From Streptomyces zingiberis (GTDB taxonomy: Bacteria > Actinomycetota > Actinomycetes > Streptomycetales > Streptomycetaceae), in the NCBI RefSeq assembly GCF_012034935.1, contig NZ_JAATEN010000004.1, positions 351,552 to 415,551 of the forward strand: 64,000 nt of DNA. The letters are read 5' to 3'. Both the position numbers and the translations under genes were made by a program. Of the stretch, positions 52,488-61,126 are shown in pieces. A model generated the notes under the pieces. It did no database searches, was not told the origin of the DNA, and saw only the letters and a list, made by a program, of their open reading frames with translations. Every line of letters starts with the position of its first letter. The stretch's first letter is position 1.

Positions 52488-53096
52488 TCAGACGGGTGGC
52501 CAGTTCCGCAGCGCCGCGTCGGCCACCTGCCGGAGTTCGGAGCGGGTGGCGCCGTCGACAGCCTGGACGGCGATGCCGTTCGCCACGGTCATGAGGTATC
52601 GGGCGAGCAGTTCCGGGTCCGTGCCGGGGGGCAGATCACCCTCGTCGACGGCCCGCTGGAAGCGGTGGCGGAGGTGAGCGCGGCCGTCGGCGCGCCAGGC
52701 GATCAGGGCCTCCTGGGCCACGCGTCCGGGCTCGCCGGCGGCCAGCGAGCCCTGCACGCCCAGGCACCCCGCGGGGCAGCCGGGGCGGGTGGTCGTGCTG
52801 ACCGAGCCGGCGAGGAACGCCGTGGCCACCTCCCGTGCGCTCGGCTTCTCCAGCGCGCGGGCCGCATAGGCGGCGGGACCTTCGGTATAGCGCTCCAGGG
52901 CCTTGCGGAACAGTTCCTCCTTGTTGCCGAAGGCCGCGTACATGCTCTTGCGGGTGATGCCCATGGCGCGCGTCAGGTCGGTCAGGCTGGCGCCTTCGTA
53001 GCCCTGCTCCCAGAAGACCAGCATCGCCTGCTCCAGGGCCTCGTCGGCGTCGAAGCCTCTCGGCCGGCCGATCGGCGCTCCACGGGTGATCTCCAT
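52488..53096 (-). CDS. TetR-family repressor (SDR-linked)
   Basis: A 202-residue TetR/AcrR regulator with HTH at about 28-58 (ASLTDLTRAMGITRKSMYAAFGNKEELFRKAL) and a Cys-containing ligand domain (RPGCPAGCLGVQG) of a subgroup often next to short-chain dehydrogenases. It is divergent from the SDR gene at 53188; the gap contains a duplicated operator with arms of 21 bp. Predicted to repress both genes. Confidence 0.9.
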   Translation of the reverse strand: MEITRGAPIGRPRGFDADEALEQAMLVFWEQGYEGASLTDLTRAMGITRKSMYAAFGNKEELFRKALERYTEGPAAYAARALEKPSAREVATAFLAGSVSTTTRPGCPAGCLGVQGSLAAGEPGRVAQEALIAWRADGRAHLRHRFQRAVDEGDLPPGTDPELLARYLMTVANGIAVQAVDGATRSELRQVADAALRNWPPV

Positions 53097-53115
53097 GCCC
53101 CCATCCTACGACCTT

Positions 53116-53166
53116 GATACCGATCGGTGCAGAAGTGCTACGGTTACTTCTGCACCGATCGGTATC
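53116..53166. promoter_or_regulatory. Duplicated TetR operator (51-bp perfect inverted repeat)
   Basis: Two 21-base arms (53116-53136, 53146-53166) are exact inverted copies around a nine-base spacer. Each arm includes the 10-bp palindrome ACCGATCGGT (53119-53128 and 53154-53163), the likely repressor dimer site. They lie 35 bp apart between the divergent tetR and SDR genes, each overlapping a promoter region. Confidence 0.85.
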
Positions 53167-53187
53167 TAAGTTTCGGGAGTTCACGTT

Positions 53188-53934
53188 ATGGGACAGCTGG
53201 AAGGCAAGACCGCCGTCGTCACCGGCGGGAGCACAGGAATCGGCTTGGCCACGGCCGCGCGGCTGGCATCCGAGGGCGCTCATGTGTTCATCACCGGGCG
53301 GCGCAAGGACGCGCTCGACAGGGCGGTCGAGTCGATCGGTTCCACGGTCACCGCGGTGCAGGGCGACGTATCGGACCCGGCCGACCTGGACCGGCTGTAC
53401 GACGCGATCCGTGACCGGGGCCGGGGACTGGACGTGCTCTTCGCCAACGCGGGCACGGCCACGCTCGCACCGTTGGCACAGGCCACCGGGGAACAGTTCG
53501 ACCAGAACTTCGGCGTCAACGTCCGCGGCACACTGCTCACCGTGCAGAAGGCGCTGCCGCTGCTCAACGACGGCGCCTCGGTGATCTTCAACGACTCCAT
53601 TCGCGCCGACGACGGCCGGGAGGCCTTCGGCCTGTACGCGGCGTCGAAGGCCGCGACCCGGTCCCTCGCGCGGACCTGGGCCAACGAGCTGAAGGGCCGG
53701 GGCATCCGGGTCAACACGGTCGCGCCGGGCTCGATCGACACCCCCGGAGTCGACATGCTCCTCGGCGAGGAGAACGCGGCCGCCGCCAAGGCGGAACTCG
53801 CGGCGGGAGTGCCGATCGGCCGCACAGGGCGGCCGGAGGAGGTCGCCGCCGCGGTGGCCTTCCTCGCCTCCGCCGACAGCAGCTTCGTGCTCGGCACCAC
53901 CCTGCACGTCAACGGCGGCGAGAACCAGTTCTGA
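53188..53934 (+). CDS. Short-chain dehydrogenase/reductase
   Basis: A 248-residue classical SDR: cofactor motif TGGSTGIG, NAG in LFANAGTA, catalytic Ser in IFNDSI and YAASK, with the C-terminal family end LGTTLHVNGGENQF. Arg in ITGRRKDAL after strand 2 suggests NADPH. Controlled by the divergent TetR gene. ATG 53188 follows GGGAG. A strong terminator is immediately downstream, so it is monocistronic. Substrate unknown. Confidence 0.93.
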   Translation: MGQLEGKTAVVTGGSTGIGLATAARLASEGAHVFITGRRKDALDRAVESIGSTVTAVQGDVSDPADLDRLYDAIRDRGRGLDVLFANAGTATLAPLAQATGEQFDQNFGVNVRGTLLTVQKALPLLNDGASVIFNDSIRADDGREAFGLYAASKAATRSLARTWANELKGRGIRVNTVAPGSIDTPGVDMLLGEENAAAAKAELAAGVPIGRTGRPEEVAAAVAFLASADSSFVLGTTLHVNGGENQF

Positions 53935-53952
53935 TCCCGCCCCGCGGAGTCC

Positions 53953-53990
53953 CGGACCGTCGCGGGCGACGCCTCGCCCGCGACGGTCCG
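53953..53990 (+). terminator. Terminator-type stem-loop after the SDR gene
   Basis: Perfect 16-bp arms (53953-53968 and 53975-53990) with a six-base loop, 18 bases past the SDR stop. A clear intrinsic hairpin, without a T tract. Confidence 0.8.
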
Positions 53991-54037
53991 CCTGGCCGAC
54001 ACGAGCATTCGCGCAACGCGCCTGGACCGGACCGGAC

Positions 54038-54208
54038 ATGATGCGAAGGACCCTGGGGAAGATCGCCGATCGCTCCGGACCGCTCGGGCCGCTCATCCAC
54101 ACCGATCCGGAGGATCGGCCGGCAGAAAACTTCGGCGGCACGGTCACCGTGCACTTCGGTCCCGATGTGGACTCGTACCTGCTGCTCCCGGCGATCCCGG
54201 CTGCGTGA
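54038..54208 (+). CDS. Possible small protein or gene remnant (56 aa)
   Basis: An open frame with normal Streptomyces codon bias, starting MMRRTLGKIADRSG and ending SYLLLPAIPAA. No ribosome site is obvious and I recognise no family. It may be a fragment of a longer gene. Confidence 0.25.
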   Translation: MMRRTLGKIADRSGPLGPLIHTDPEDRPAENFGGTVTVHFGPDVDSYLLLPAIPAA

Positions 54209-55006
54209 GCAGGCGTCGCGGACGGGGCTGAGCGCACAGCGAGTGGCGGCTGTGGTTGGCTGTGCTTCTCCTGCTCGTGCGGTCCGTGGGGTTCGAACAG
54301 AGGCCTGGTACGGGTGAGTCTGCGGTGTGGCTACCCTGAAGAAGGGGGGCCTCGGTGGCTCACGGGTGCCGGGTCCAGTGAGAGGCAAGTGGCACTGTTG
54401 CCGAAGCGTCACGTGCTCACGGTTGCCGGATCCACTCCGTCGCGCCTGGGGGTGACTGCCTCGCCCACAGGCTCGGGAACGCAGCCGACCGGCCGGGGCA
54501 CCGGGCCCGGCGCGGCTCGGACATGAGCGGTGCCGAGTTGGCCCTCGTAGGAGATCTCTGCTGCCGGTGCCGGGATGGCCGGCGGGCCGGGCGGGTGCCG
54601 GGGGTGAGATGTGCCAGGGCCTCTGCTCTCCAAGGGATCGACACGATCTCCCTGAGAGAGCAGAGGCCCTCAGGACGCCGTCGGCCGCACCACCGCCGTC
54701 GGTGGTGGTGCGGAACCGGCCTGCTCATCCCGACCGCCGCGATCGCGGCCAGACCGAACCGCCGGCCTGGAAGGAGAAGGACCACGCCCTGGGCCGTAAG
54801 TTCGCCGCCCGTGTCGAGGAGGCTCTTCCCCGCATGGAAAGCAGCAAGGTGCTGCACGACTGCCGCCCGGGAGGCGAGGCCGTCCACCGCGCCAGGCTCG
54901 GCATTGGTCGACCGTACAACCTCACCTTCACCAGCCGGCCGGCAAAGGAGCAGGTCAGCCAAGCCTCGCGAGATCATTTATCGGACAACCTGATGGGAGA
55001 ACGTGT
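54209..55006. other. Apparently decayed region between SDR and amidase genes
   Basis: About 800 bases with no intact gene. Frames change often; stretches such as SSKVLHDCRPGGEAVHRARLG on the plus strand look like coding debris, possibly from a transposase. It includes the long hairpin at 54616-54670. Confidence 0.4.
54616..54670. repeat. Long hairpin with 15-bp perfect arms
   Basis: AGGGCCTCTGCTCTC (54616-54630) is exactly inverted at 54656-54670. The 25-base interior also pairs partly (GGGATCG with CGATCTCCC). It could be an attenuator or terminator, or an IS end; no gene reads clearly into it. Confidence 0.7.
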
Positions 55007-56512
55007 ATGGGGATTACCTGGGATGAGTACCGAGAGCACGACGCAGTCGGATGGGCCGGGCTGGTGAAGTCCGGAGCGGTGAGCCCGGGTGAACTACTCG
55101 AGGCGGCGATGGCCCGTGCCGACGACGTCGAGCCGACGATCAACGCGATCCGCCACCGACTCGACGACGACGCCCGTGCCCGCGCTCGCGGCCCGCTGTC
55201 GGGGCCGTTCGCCGGCGTCCCCTTCTTGGTCAAGGACCTGGGTCAGCACCTCGCCGGGGTACCGACCGGCAGCGGGAATCGATCGCTGGCACGCTTCCCG
55301 CGCCAGGAGACGTCCACGGTGGTACAGCGTTGGCTCGATGCCGGTCTGATCGTGTTCGGCCGGACCGCGACCCCCGAGTTCGGCGCTCGGGCGATAACCG
55401 AGCCGGTCGCGGGGGGCCCGACCCGCAACCCCTGGGACCCGGAGCGGACGCCCGGGGGCAGCTCCGGCGGGTCCGCGGCAGCCGTCGCGGCCGGAGTCGT
55501 CCCGGTCGCGGGCGGGAACGACGGCGGGGGCTCCATCCGGATCCCGGCCGCGGCCTGCGGGCTGTTCGGGCTCAAACCGGGGCGGGGCGTCATCCCGTCC
55601 GGGCCGGACGTCGACGAGCTCTTCCATGGCGCCGCGGTACAGGGCGTGCTGTCACGCACGGTCCGTGACTCCGCCGCGATGCTCGACGTCATGTCCGGCT
55701 CCGCGCCGGAGGTCCCCTACCGGGTGGCTCCGGCGGAGCGTCCGTACGCCGATGCCGTCGTCGACGACCCACGCCCGATGCGGATCGGGCTGACCACGGA
55801 GTCCCCGCTTGGCGGGCCCGTTGACCCGCAGGCCGCCGCCGCGGTTCGGGACGCGGCGGAGTTGCTCACCGGACTTGGACACACCGTGGAGGAATCCGCT
55901 CCGGTCATCGACGGGCAGCGCCTGGCCACCGACTTCCTCACGACCTGGTTCGCGATGGTCGCCGCCGAGGTCACGGCCGCACGGGAGTTCACCGGCTGTG
56001 CCGAGGGCGACTTCGAGATCGAAACCCGCATCATGGCTGCGATCGGACGGGGCCTTCCGGCGCCACGATATCTAGCCGCGCAGGCGCGCTGGCACCTGCA
56101 CACCCGGGCTCTGGCCGCCTTCCACGAGCGCTACGACATGCTGCTCACTCCGACCACCGCACGGCCGGCGTGGCCGATCGGCGAGTTCGATCTCGTCCTA
56201 CCGGTCCGGCTCGCCGCACGGGGGCTGCTGGCTGCCCGGGTCGGCGGCGTGCTGGGGCGGATGAACCTCGTCGAGAAGCTGGCTGTCGCGAACCTTGAGC
56301 CCGCGCCCTTCACCCAGCTGGCGAACGTGACCGGGCGCCCGGCGTCCTCGGTGCCGCTCTCCAGGACGTCGAGTGGGCTGCCGCTCGGCATCCAGTTCGT
56401 CGGGCGCCCGGGTTCCGAGCCCGAGCTGCTGGCACTGGCCGCGCAGTTGGAGCGGGCACGGCCCTGGGCGCATCTCTGGCCGTCGTTGCCCGATACGCAG
56501 TCCACGCCCTGA
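55007..56512 (+). CDS. Amidase-signature hydrolase
   Basis: A 501-residue amidase. The Ser-cisSer-Lys triad is in view: Lys in FLVKDLG (about 75), the first Ser in GGSSGGSAAAVAAG and the nucleophile Ser in GNDGGGSIRIPAA. It hydrolyses amides to acids in the cytoplasm; substrate not deducible. ATG 55007 follows GGGAGAACGTGT. The HIT-family gene starts 22 bases after its stop, so they may be co-transcribed. Confidence 0.92.
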   Translation: MGITWDEYREHDAVGWAGLVKSGAVSPGELLEAAMARADDVEPTINAIRHRLDDDARARARGPLSGPFAGVPFLVKDLGQHLAGVPTGSGNRSLARFPRQETSTVVQRWLDAGLIVFGRTATPEFGARAITEPVAGGPTRNPWDPERTPGGSSGGSAAAVAAGVVPVAGGNDGGGSIRIPAAACGLFGLKPGRGVIPSGPDVDELFHGAAVQGVLSRTVRDSAAMLDVMSGSAPEVPYRVAPAERPYADAVVDDPRPMRIGLTTESPLGGPVDPQAAAAVRDAAELLTGLGHTVEESAPVIDGQRLATDFLTTWFAMVAAEVTAAREFTGCAEGDFEIETRIMAAIGRGLPAPRYLAAQARWHLHTRALAAFHERYDMLLTPTTARPAWPIGEFDLVLPVRLAARGLLAARVGGVLGRMNLVEKLAVANLEPAPFTQLANVTGRPASSVPLSRTSSGLPLGIQFVGRPGSEPELLALAAQLERARPWAHLWPSLPDTQSTP

Positions 56513-56534
56513 CACCTCTGAGGACATGTGACCT

Positions 56535-56969
56535 ATGACTACTCTTTTCTCACGCATTATCAGTGGCGAGCTGCCCGGACACTTCGTCTGGCAGGATCCG
56601 GAGATCGTCGCTTTTCTGTCCATCGCTCCCTTGCGGCCTGGCCACACCCTTGTGGTGCCGCGGCGCGAGGTCGACCGGTGGACGGACGCCGACGGGGCCC
56701 TTCTGACGCGTTGCTTCGAGGTGGCCCAGGCCGTGGGGCAAGGGGTGCAGCGCGCGTGGAACGCGCCGCGCGCCGGCCTCGTCATCGCAGGCTTCGAGGT
56801 ACCGCACCTGCACATCCATGTCGCACCGGTGTGGGACATGTCCGACTTCGATTTCAGCAAGGCCAAGGAGGAGGACCAGTCAGCTTTGGCTGAAGCGGCG
56901 GCACGCCTCCGGACCGCCCTGCTGGAACTCGGTTATGAACAAGCACGGGACCTTGGCCCCGGAGTGTGA
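56535..56969 (+). CDS. HIT-family nucleotide hydrolase
   Basis: A 144-residue HIT protein: FSRIISGELPGHFVWQD, PLRPGHTLVVPRREVD and the histidine triad HLHIHVAP. Members hydrolyse nucleoside phosphoramidates and dinucleoside polyphosphates. The spacing to the amidase gene suggests an operon. Confidence 0.9.
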   Translation: MTTLFSRIISGELPGHFVWQDPEIVAFLSIAPLRPGHTLVVPRREVDRWTDADGALLTRCFEVAQAVGQGVQRAWNAPRAGLVIAGFEVPHLHIHVAPVWDMSDFDFSKAKEEDQSALAEAAARLRTALLELGYEQARDLGPGV

Positions 56970-57109
56970 ACAGGCACTCGCGCGACCGCCCATCGGCCCG
57001 GCCGAGCCGGAATCCGAACGTCCTCGGCCCGGCCCGGTGATCACCATGCCGACCTGAGAGCCAGACCAGACGTGATTCTGCCGTAGCGGCACAGTGCTGG
57101 CCGAGAACC

Positions 57110-57193
57110 ATGAGCCGGAGCCCTCGGGAGCTCGCCGAGCACACCGGCACCCGCCTGCGGGCGCTGCGGCGCTGCGACGAGGTCGGGCTGCCG
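57110..57193 (+). pseudogene. MerR-family regulator, N-terminal fragment
   Basis: From ATG 57110, SPRELAEHTGTRLRALRRCDEVGLPAV is the helix-turn-helix start of a MerR regulator (with Cys where Tyr is usual in RYDE). Similarity stops near 57193, where an IS5-type transposase remnant in the opposite orientation begins. Truncated by insertion or deletion. Confidence 0.6.
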
Positions 57194-57196
57194 GCG

Positions 57197-57379
57197 GTGG
57201 ATCTCCGTGCTCAGTCCGCCGCCGGACCGGCCGATGGCGTGGTCGGCCGGCTCTCCGGCCGGGGCCCCTTGTGCGGGCCCCGGCCGCGTGCCGGTGGGCC
57301 CGCACGATCGCGGAGTCACCGAGCCGGCCCAGTTCAGGTCCGATTCCGCGTCGGCCTGGGCCACCAGGGCGGTGAACAC
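57197..57379 (-). mobile_element. IS5-family transposase fragment with frameshifts
   Basis: On the minus strand, FTALVAQADAESDLNW, then in a second frame DSAIVRAHRHAAGAR, then back in the first frame GAPAGEPADHAIGRSGGGLSTEIH. Together these match the DST..RAHQHAAGA and GLSTKIH core of IS1647-like IS5 transposases, with the catalytic Asp of DSxxVRAH. At least two frameshifts and both ends missing; inactive. Confidence 0.65.
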
Positions 57380-57543
57380 TCGCTCCCCAGGTGCCGTCGA
57401 CGACGGTACCTGCCCGCTACGGCGCTGCCATGCTCCGGGAGGTCGGTGGTCGAGCGGCCTGCACGGGTACGTGCGCCAACGGCCATGTCCCCTCCTGCCT
57501 CCGCGGCTGAGCTCGTCGGAGTCCGCTGCTCAGCGGAGACCGC
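57380..57543. terminator. Gene-free flank with a small hairpin after the TetR gene
   Basis: TCCGCTG and CAGCGGA (57522-57537) form a 7-bp stem with a two-base centre just past the stop of the minus-strand TetR gene. The rest of the gap shows no gene. Confidence 0.35.
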
Positions 57544-58257
57544 TTACTCCTGCCGGCCGGCGGCGCTCCCGTCCGGCTCCGCGGCCTCGTCGGTGTGGAC
57601 GGGGTCGCCCACGGCGCCCCCGGTGGCCGTGCGGACCGCGTCCGCGACGAAGGCGAAATTCTCGTCGCCGAGCTTCTGTGGATCGGTGCCGTCCAGAAGG
57701 CCGGCTCCGACGTACTCGTTGACGACGCGCAGGGCGGCCGCAGCGGCCGCGGCGTGTAGACGTACCTGTAGGTCGTCGGGCTCGAGTCCGAGCCGAGCCG
57801 CGATGACCGCGGCCAGTTCGTGTTCCACTTGGTCGCAGGCCATCAGCCAGGCCGTGCGCAGGGCCGGTTCGGTCTCGGCCAATCGAATCATCTTGACGCC
57901 CAGCCCGGCGTCGGCCTGCCCGGACGGGCTGATCTCGCTGACCAGCCGCTGCGCCTCCGTGGCGAAGTGCTCTTCCAGGGAGCGGTGCAGCGGCCAGCTG
58001 CGCAGGTTGGCCAGTTCCCACTCGACGCTCTGCGCCACGACCGGCTCGGCGCAGCTCTCCTTGCTGCGGAAATGACGCCAGATGGTGCGCGTCGACAGAC
58101 CTACCGCCTCGGCGATCTGGTCACCGCTCGTGCGGGCGACGCCCTGCGCCCAGAAGAGACGTGCCGCCTCCCGCGAGATCTCCAGACGTACGCGACGGCG
58201 CCGCTGCTGGCTCATCCCGCCACGGCCGCGTCCGGTCGAGGCCACGTCCTCAGTCAT
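57544..58257 (-). CDS. TetR-family regulator (peptidase-linked)
   Basis: A 237-residue TetR regulator. HTH at about 37-67 (TSGDQIAEAVGLSTRTIWRHFRSKESC), then a helical ligand domain (LRTAWLMACDQVEHELAAVIAARLG). A palindrome TGCCATAGTGGCA lies 35 bases upstream, and a related one precedes the secreted peptidase gene at 58858, the probable target. The intergenic 600 bases hold no intact gene. Confidence 0.9.
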   Translation of the reverse strand: MTEDVASTGRGRGGMSQQRRRRVRLEISREAARLFWAQGVARTSGDQIAEAVGLSTRTIWRHFRSKESCAEPVVAQSVEWELANLRSWPLHRSLEEHFATEAQRLVSEISPSGQADAGLGVKMIRLAETEPALRTAWLMACDQVEHELAAVIAARLGLEPDDLQVRLHAAAAAAALRVVNEYVGAGLLDGTDPQKLGDENFAFVADAVRTATGGAVGDPVHTDEAAEPDGSAAGRQE

Positions 58258-58292
58258 CTTTCGGCCACCCTTCCACCAGCGTCATCACTCAG

Positions 58293-58305
58293 TGCCATAG
58301 TGGCA
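58293..58305. promoter_or_regulatory. Candidate TetR operator A
   Basis: TGCCATAGTGGCA, a palindrome with three-base centre, 35 bases upstream of the tetR start. On the minus strand AATGTCATT and AATGCCACT stand in tandem here, giving an extended site. Confidence 0.55.
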
Positions 58306-58741
58306 TTAAATGACATTAGCGTTCGCGAGGTGAACGGGCCCGGCATCTGGGCTGGTCGCGGCCATCGTGAAGGGTGTCCCATGGTCCGCGCATGAAGGCA
58401 CGACTGGACGCCCTTCCGGTGGCACTGCACGGGCCCATGGGTGACTGCCTGCACCTTGTGGTCGCACCGGGTCGGCCCCTGAGGGCTCGCGAAGGCCGAG
58501 GTGCAGGGCCTGCTCCTCGCCTCGGGTCCTGCCCGGCACCCCTCGGTCGGTCACTGGAGTCGCTTGGTGTCTGCCCAGGCGGGGAGCCCGTTCCGGGCCT
58601 TGCCGGGAAGGTTCGAACCTCCGGCGGCGAGCGACTCGGCGGCCGTCTCGTATGGCCGGACCGGCACCCGCTCGCGCCAGGCCTCCTGGCTCGAAGGTGT
58701 CGCGAGATCTCGAAGGTCGCCGGAATCCGCTTGCCAATGTC

Positions 58742-58756
58742 TGTCACTTAGTGACA
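58742..58756. promoter_or_regulatory. Candidate TetR operator B
   Basis: TGTCACTTAGTGACA, a perfect 15-bp palindrome about 100 bases before the peptidase gene. It shares the TGyCACT pattern with operator A, suggesting both are bound by the TetR protein of 57544-58257. Confidence 0.55.
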
Positions 58757-58857
58757 CTGTTGCCGGGTGGCAGAAGGGGCCGGCTCTGTGCAAGGCCGGC
58801 TTGCGCAGCGAGTGATCCCCTCTCGAGCCCGTCCGCACCCGAGCTCCGGAGTACCGC

Positions 58858-60618
58858 ATGAGGAAACGACCAGCCGCCACCGTTGCGGCCCTGTTCACGG
58901 TCTGCACCCTGACCGGCAGCCTCATGTGGGCGGCCAACGCCGCTCCGGATCAGGCAGCCGACGGCGACCGAACACAGAGGGCGGTCGTCGCCACCGCCAC
59001 CGATGCGGTCACGCACGAGGAGAACGAACGGGTCCCGGAAGGGGCGCGCTGGACTCAGCACTACTTCCCCTCCTCGGACGGCTCCCGGACCGAGCTGCAC
59101 GCCGATGTTCTGCTTCCGGTGGAACTCCCCGAGGGCGCGAAGGTGCCGGTCATCCTGTCGGCCGGTGCGTACTTCGGCCACTCGGGGGAGATGGAGGTCG
59201 AGGAAGAGCGCGCCGGCCCCTCGGGGCGCTTCCAGGACCTGCTGGAGGGGGCCGACCTCTTCGACAAGGGCTACGCCTTCGTCATGGTGGACCTCCGAGG
59301 CTTCGGCGGCTCCACCGGGTGTCTTGACCTCGGCGGGCCGGGAGACCAGGCGGACGTCAAGGCGGCGATTGACTGGAGTGCGAGGCAGCCCTGGTCCACA
59401 GGGGCGGTCGGGATGTACGGAAAATCCCTCGATGCCTACACCGGTCTCCTCGGCAACAACGTGAAGCATGACGCGCTGAAAGCCGTGGTCGCCCAGGAGC
59501 CCATCTGGGACCTGTACCAGCAGCTCCACTCCAACGGCGTGCCGCGCCCGAACAGCGTCCAGCTGCCCACCAGCTACAACCGCATTGCCGGCCTGCCTCA
59601 GCTGCCGGACGAGGACGAGCGGTACCGTGCCAACGCCGGGTACGAGAAGAAGCACCCCGAATGCCTGGCGCTCAACTCCTTCGGCCCCTCCATCGGTGAC
59701 CCGGAGGACCGGTACTGGAAGGAACGCAGCCCGGCAGGGAACGCGAAGGGTACCGACACTCCGCTTCTGTTCACCCAAGGCACCGCCGAGACCAACACCT
59801 TGCCCGTGGGGATGGAAGAGTTCCTCGACAACCACCGCGGTCCGCAGCGGGCGTGGATCGGTCCCTGGGATGACGTACGCGGCAATGAGCTCACGCAGGA
59901 CGGCAAGTACGCGATGGGCCGCGCGACCTGGTTCAAGGAGACGCTCTCCTTCTTCGACGAGCACTTCAAGGGCATCGACCCGAAGATCCAGTTCCCGGAC
60001 TACGCCGTCCAGGACAATCTGGGCACCTGGCGCGCGGAGACGTCCTGGCCTACCCCGAACCGCTCCGCGAACCTCCGTCTCGGTAACGGCTCGTACGTGG
60101 ACAGCGGGGCGGGTTCGCAGCCGCCACCCCCGGAAGAGGAATCCGGTCGTGGCGCCGGGAGCTTCTTCGTCTGGTCCCAGCCTCTCGAGACGGCCACCCG
60201 GGTCACCGGCACGCCCCGCATCACGATGACAGCGAAGGGCGAGGGGAACGTCATGGTCAAGCTGTACGACGTGGGCGCCGACGGCAACGCTGTCGCATTC
60301 GACGAACGGGTCTCCCGGCTGGACCGGGACCGGCTGGACATCGACCTGAAGTCGACCGACTGGACCCTGCGCGCCGGCCACCGCCTCGCCGTGGAGATCG
60401 GGTCGGTGCGGACCGGCGATTGGCTCGACACCCCCTCCAAGCAGAGGATCCGGATCAGCGGCGCCCGTCTCCAGCTGCCCCTGGACAACCCGGCGGAAGA
60501 CGACGCCACCAGCGGCGACCGGGCGCCGTGGCTCGACACCTTCATGCAGATCAACGCGGCGAAGCTGAAGCCCGCCGCGGCCACGTTCACGGTCCCCTCG
60601 GTTCGTGGGCGGAGCTGA
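58858..60618 (+). CDS. Secreted S15/CocE-type peptidase or esterase
   Basis: A 586-residue exported hydrolase. Signal peptide of about 29 residues (RKRPAATVAALFTVCTLTGSLMWAANA). The alpha/beta hydrolase domain has the nucleophile Ser in GMYGKSLDAYTG, with an upstream VDLRGFGGSTGC, and the C-terminal jelly-roll typical of X-Pro dipeptidyl peptidase/CocE proteins (TRVTGTPRITMTAKG). Likely releases dipeptides or hydrolyses esters outside the cell. Ends at a strong terminator. Probable target of the divergent TetR gene. Confidence 0.9.
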   Translation: MRKRPAATVAALFTVCTLTGSLMWAANAAPDQAADGDRTQRAVVATATDAVTHEENERVPEGARWTQHYFPSSDGSRTELHADVLLPVELPEGAKVPVILSAGAYFGHSGEMEVEEERAGPSGRFQDLLEGADLFDKGYAFVMVDLRGFGGSTGCLDLGGPGDQADVKAAIDWSARQPWSTGAVGMYGKSLDAYTGLLGNNVKHDALKAVVAQEPIWDLYQQLHSNGVPRPNSVQLPTSYNRIAGLPQLPDEDERYRANAGYEKKHPECLALNSFGPSIGDPEDRYWKERSPAGNAKGTDTPLLFTQGTAETNTLPVGMEEFLDNHRGPQRAWIGPWDDVRGNELTQDGKYAMGRATWFKETLSFFDEHFKGIDPKIQFPDYAVQDNLGTWRAETSWPTPNRSANLRLGNGSYVDSGAGSQPPPPEEESGRGAGSFFVWSQPLETATRVTGTPRITMTAKGEGNVMVKLYDVGADGNAVAFDERVSRLDRDRLDIDLKSTDWTLRAGHRLAVEIGSVRTGDWLDTPSKQRIRISGARLQLPLDNPAEDDATSGDRAPWLDTFMQINAAKLKPAAATFTVPSVRGRS

Positions 60619-60712
60619 GGAATCCCCACACCACCGGACATCCTCGCCGCGTCGGCTCACACGCCGGAGCACGGCCGCAGCCCACCGGCCGGCGCACACG
60701 AAAGGATGGACA

Positions 60713-60751
60713 CGGGCTTCTCCTCAGTTCGCCGAAGTGAGGAGAAGCCCG
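60713..60751 (+). terminator. Terminator-type hairpin after the peptidase gene
   Basis: CGGGCTTCTCCTCA (60713-60726) pairs exactly with 60738-60751 around an 11-base loop, about 95 bases past the stop codon. Confidence 0.75.
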
Positions 60752-61126
60752 TCCATCGGCCCACCATCCCCGGAGACCTTCGGAGGCCGAACTGGTCCAG
60801 CCGCTCGGTGGCCGATCACCGGGCACGGAGTTCCTGGACCTCAACGGTGAAGACCCCACCACCTCGGCCACGTGGTGAGAATCAGCGACCAACGCCTCGA
60901 ATCGCCGTGAGCGACAGGAGAGACGGTTCGTGTCACCGTCGAGACCGTTATCGCAGGCGCGCTTCGGGCACCTGGAGCGTCCGGCCCGGGGCCGGTCATC
61001 GAGCTGAGCGAAAAGACCGGCGAGGCGTCTGACCGCGACGCGGTTCTGGACGGTCGCGACACCGCACTCTCGTCTCTGACATGGCCGACGGCACGATGCG
61101 GCCCACGATCCCGCACCCGGGTTCGG
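60752..61126. other. Gene-free 375 bases with possible coding debris
   Basis: No intact gene. A short plus-strand stretch around 60930 (RVTVETVIAGA) resembles the start of an AHSA1/START-type protein but breaks down at once. Probably a remnant. Confidence 0.35.

Larger units (their letters stand above)
58258..58857. other. Gene-free 600 bases between TetR and peptidase genes
   Basis: Contains the autoregulatory palindrome (58293-58305), fragments that look like decayed coding sequence but belong to no family I recognise, and the palindrome at 58742-58756 upstream of the peptidase gene. Confidence 0.45.

Noticed and set aside
54417..54977. 186-codon minus-strand open frame
   Set aside because: No ribosome site and no family; looks like the reverse side of decayed coding sequence.
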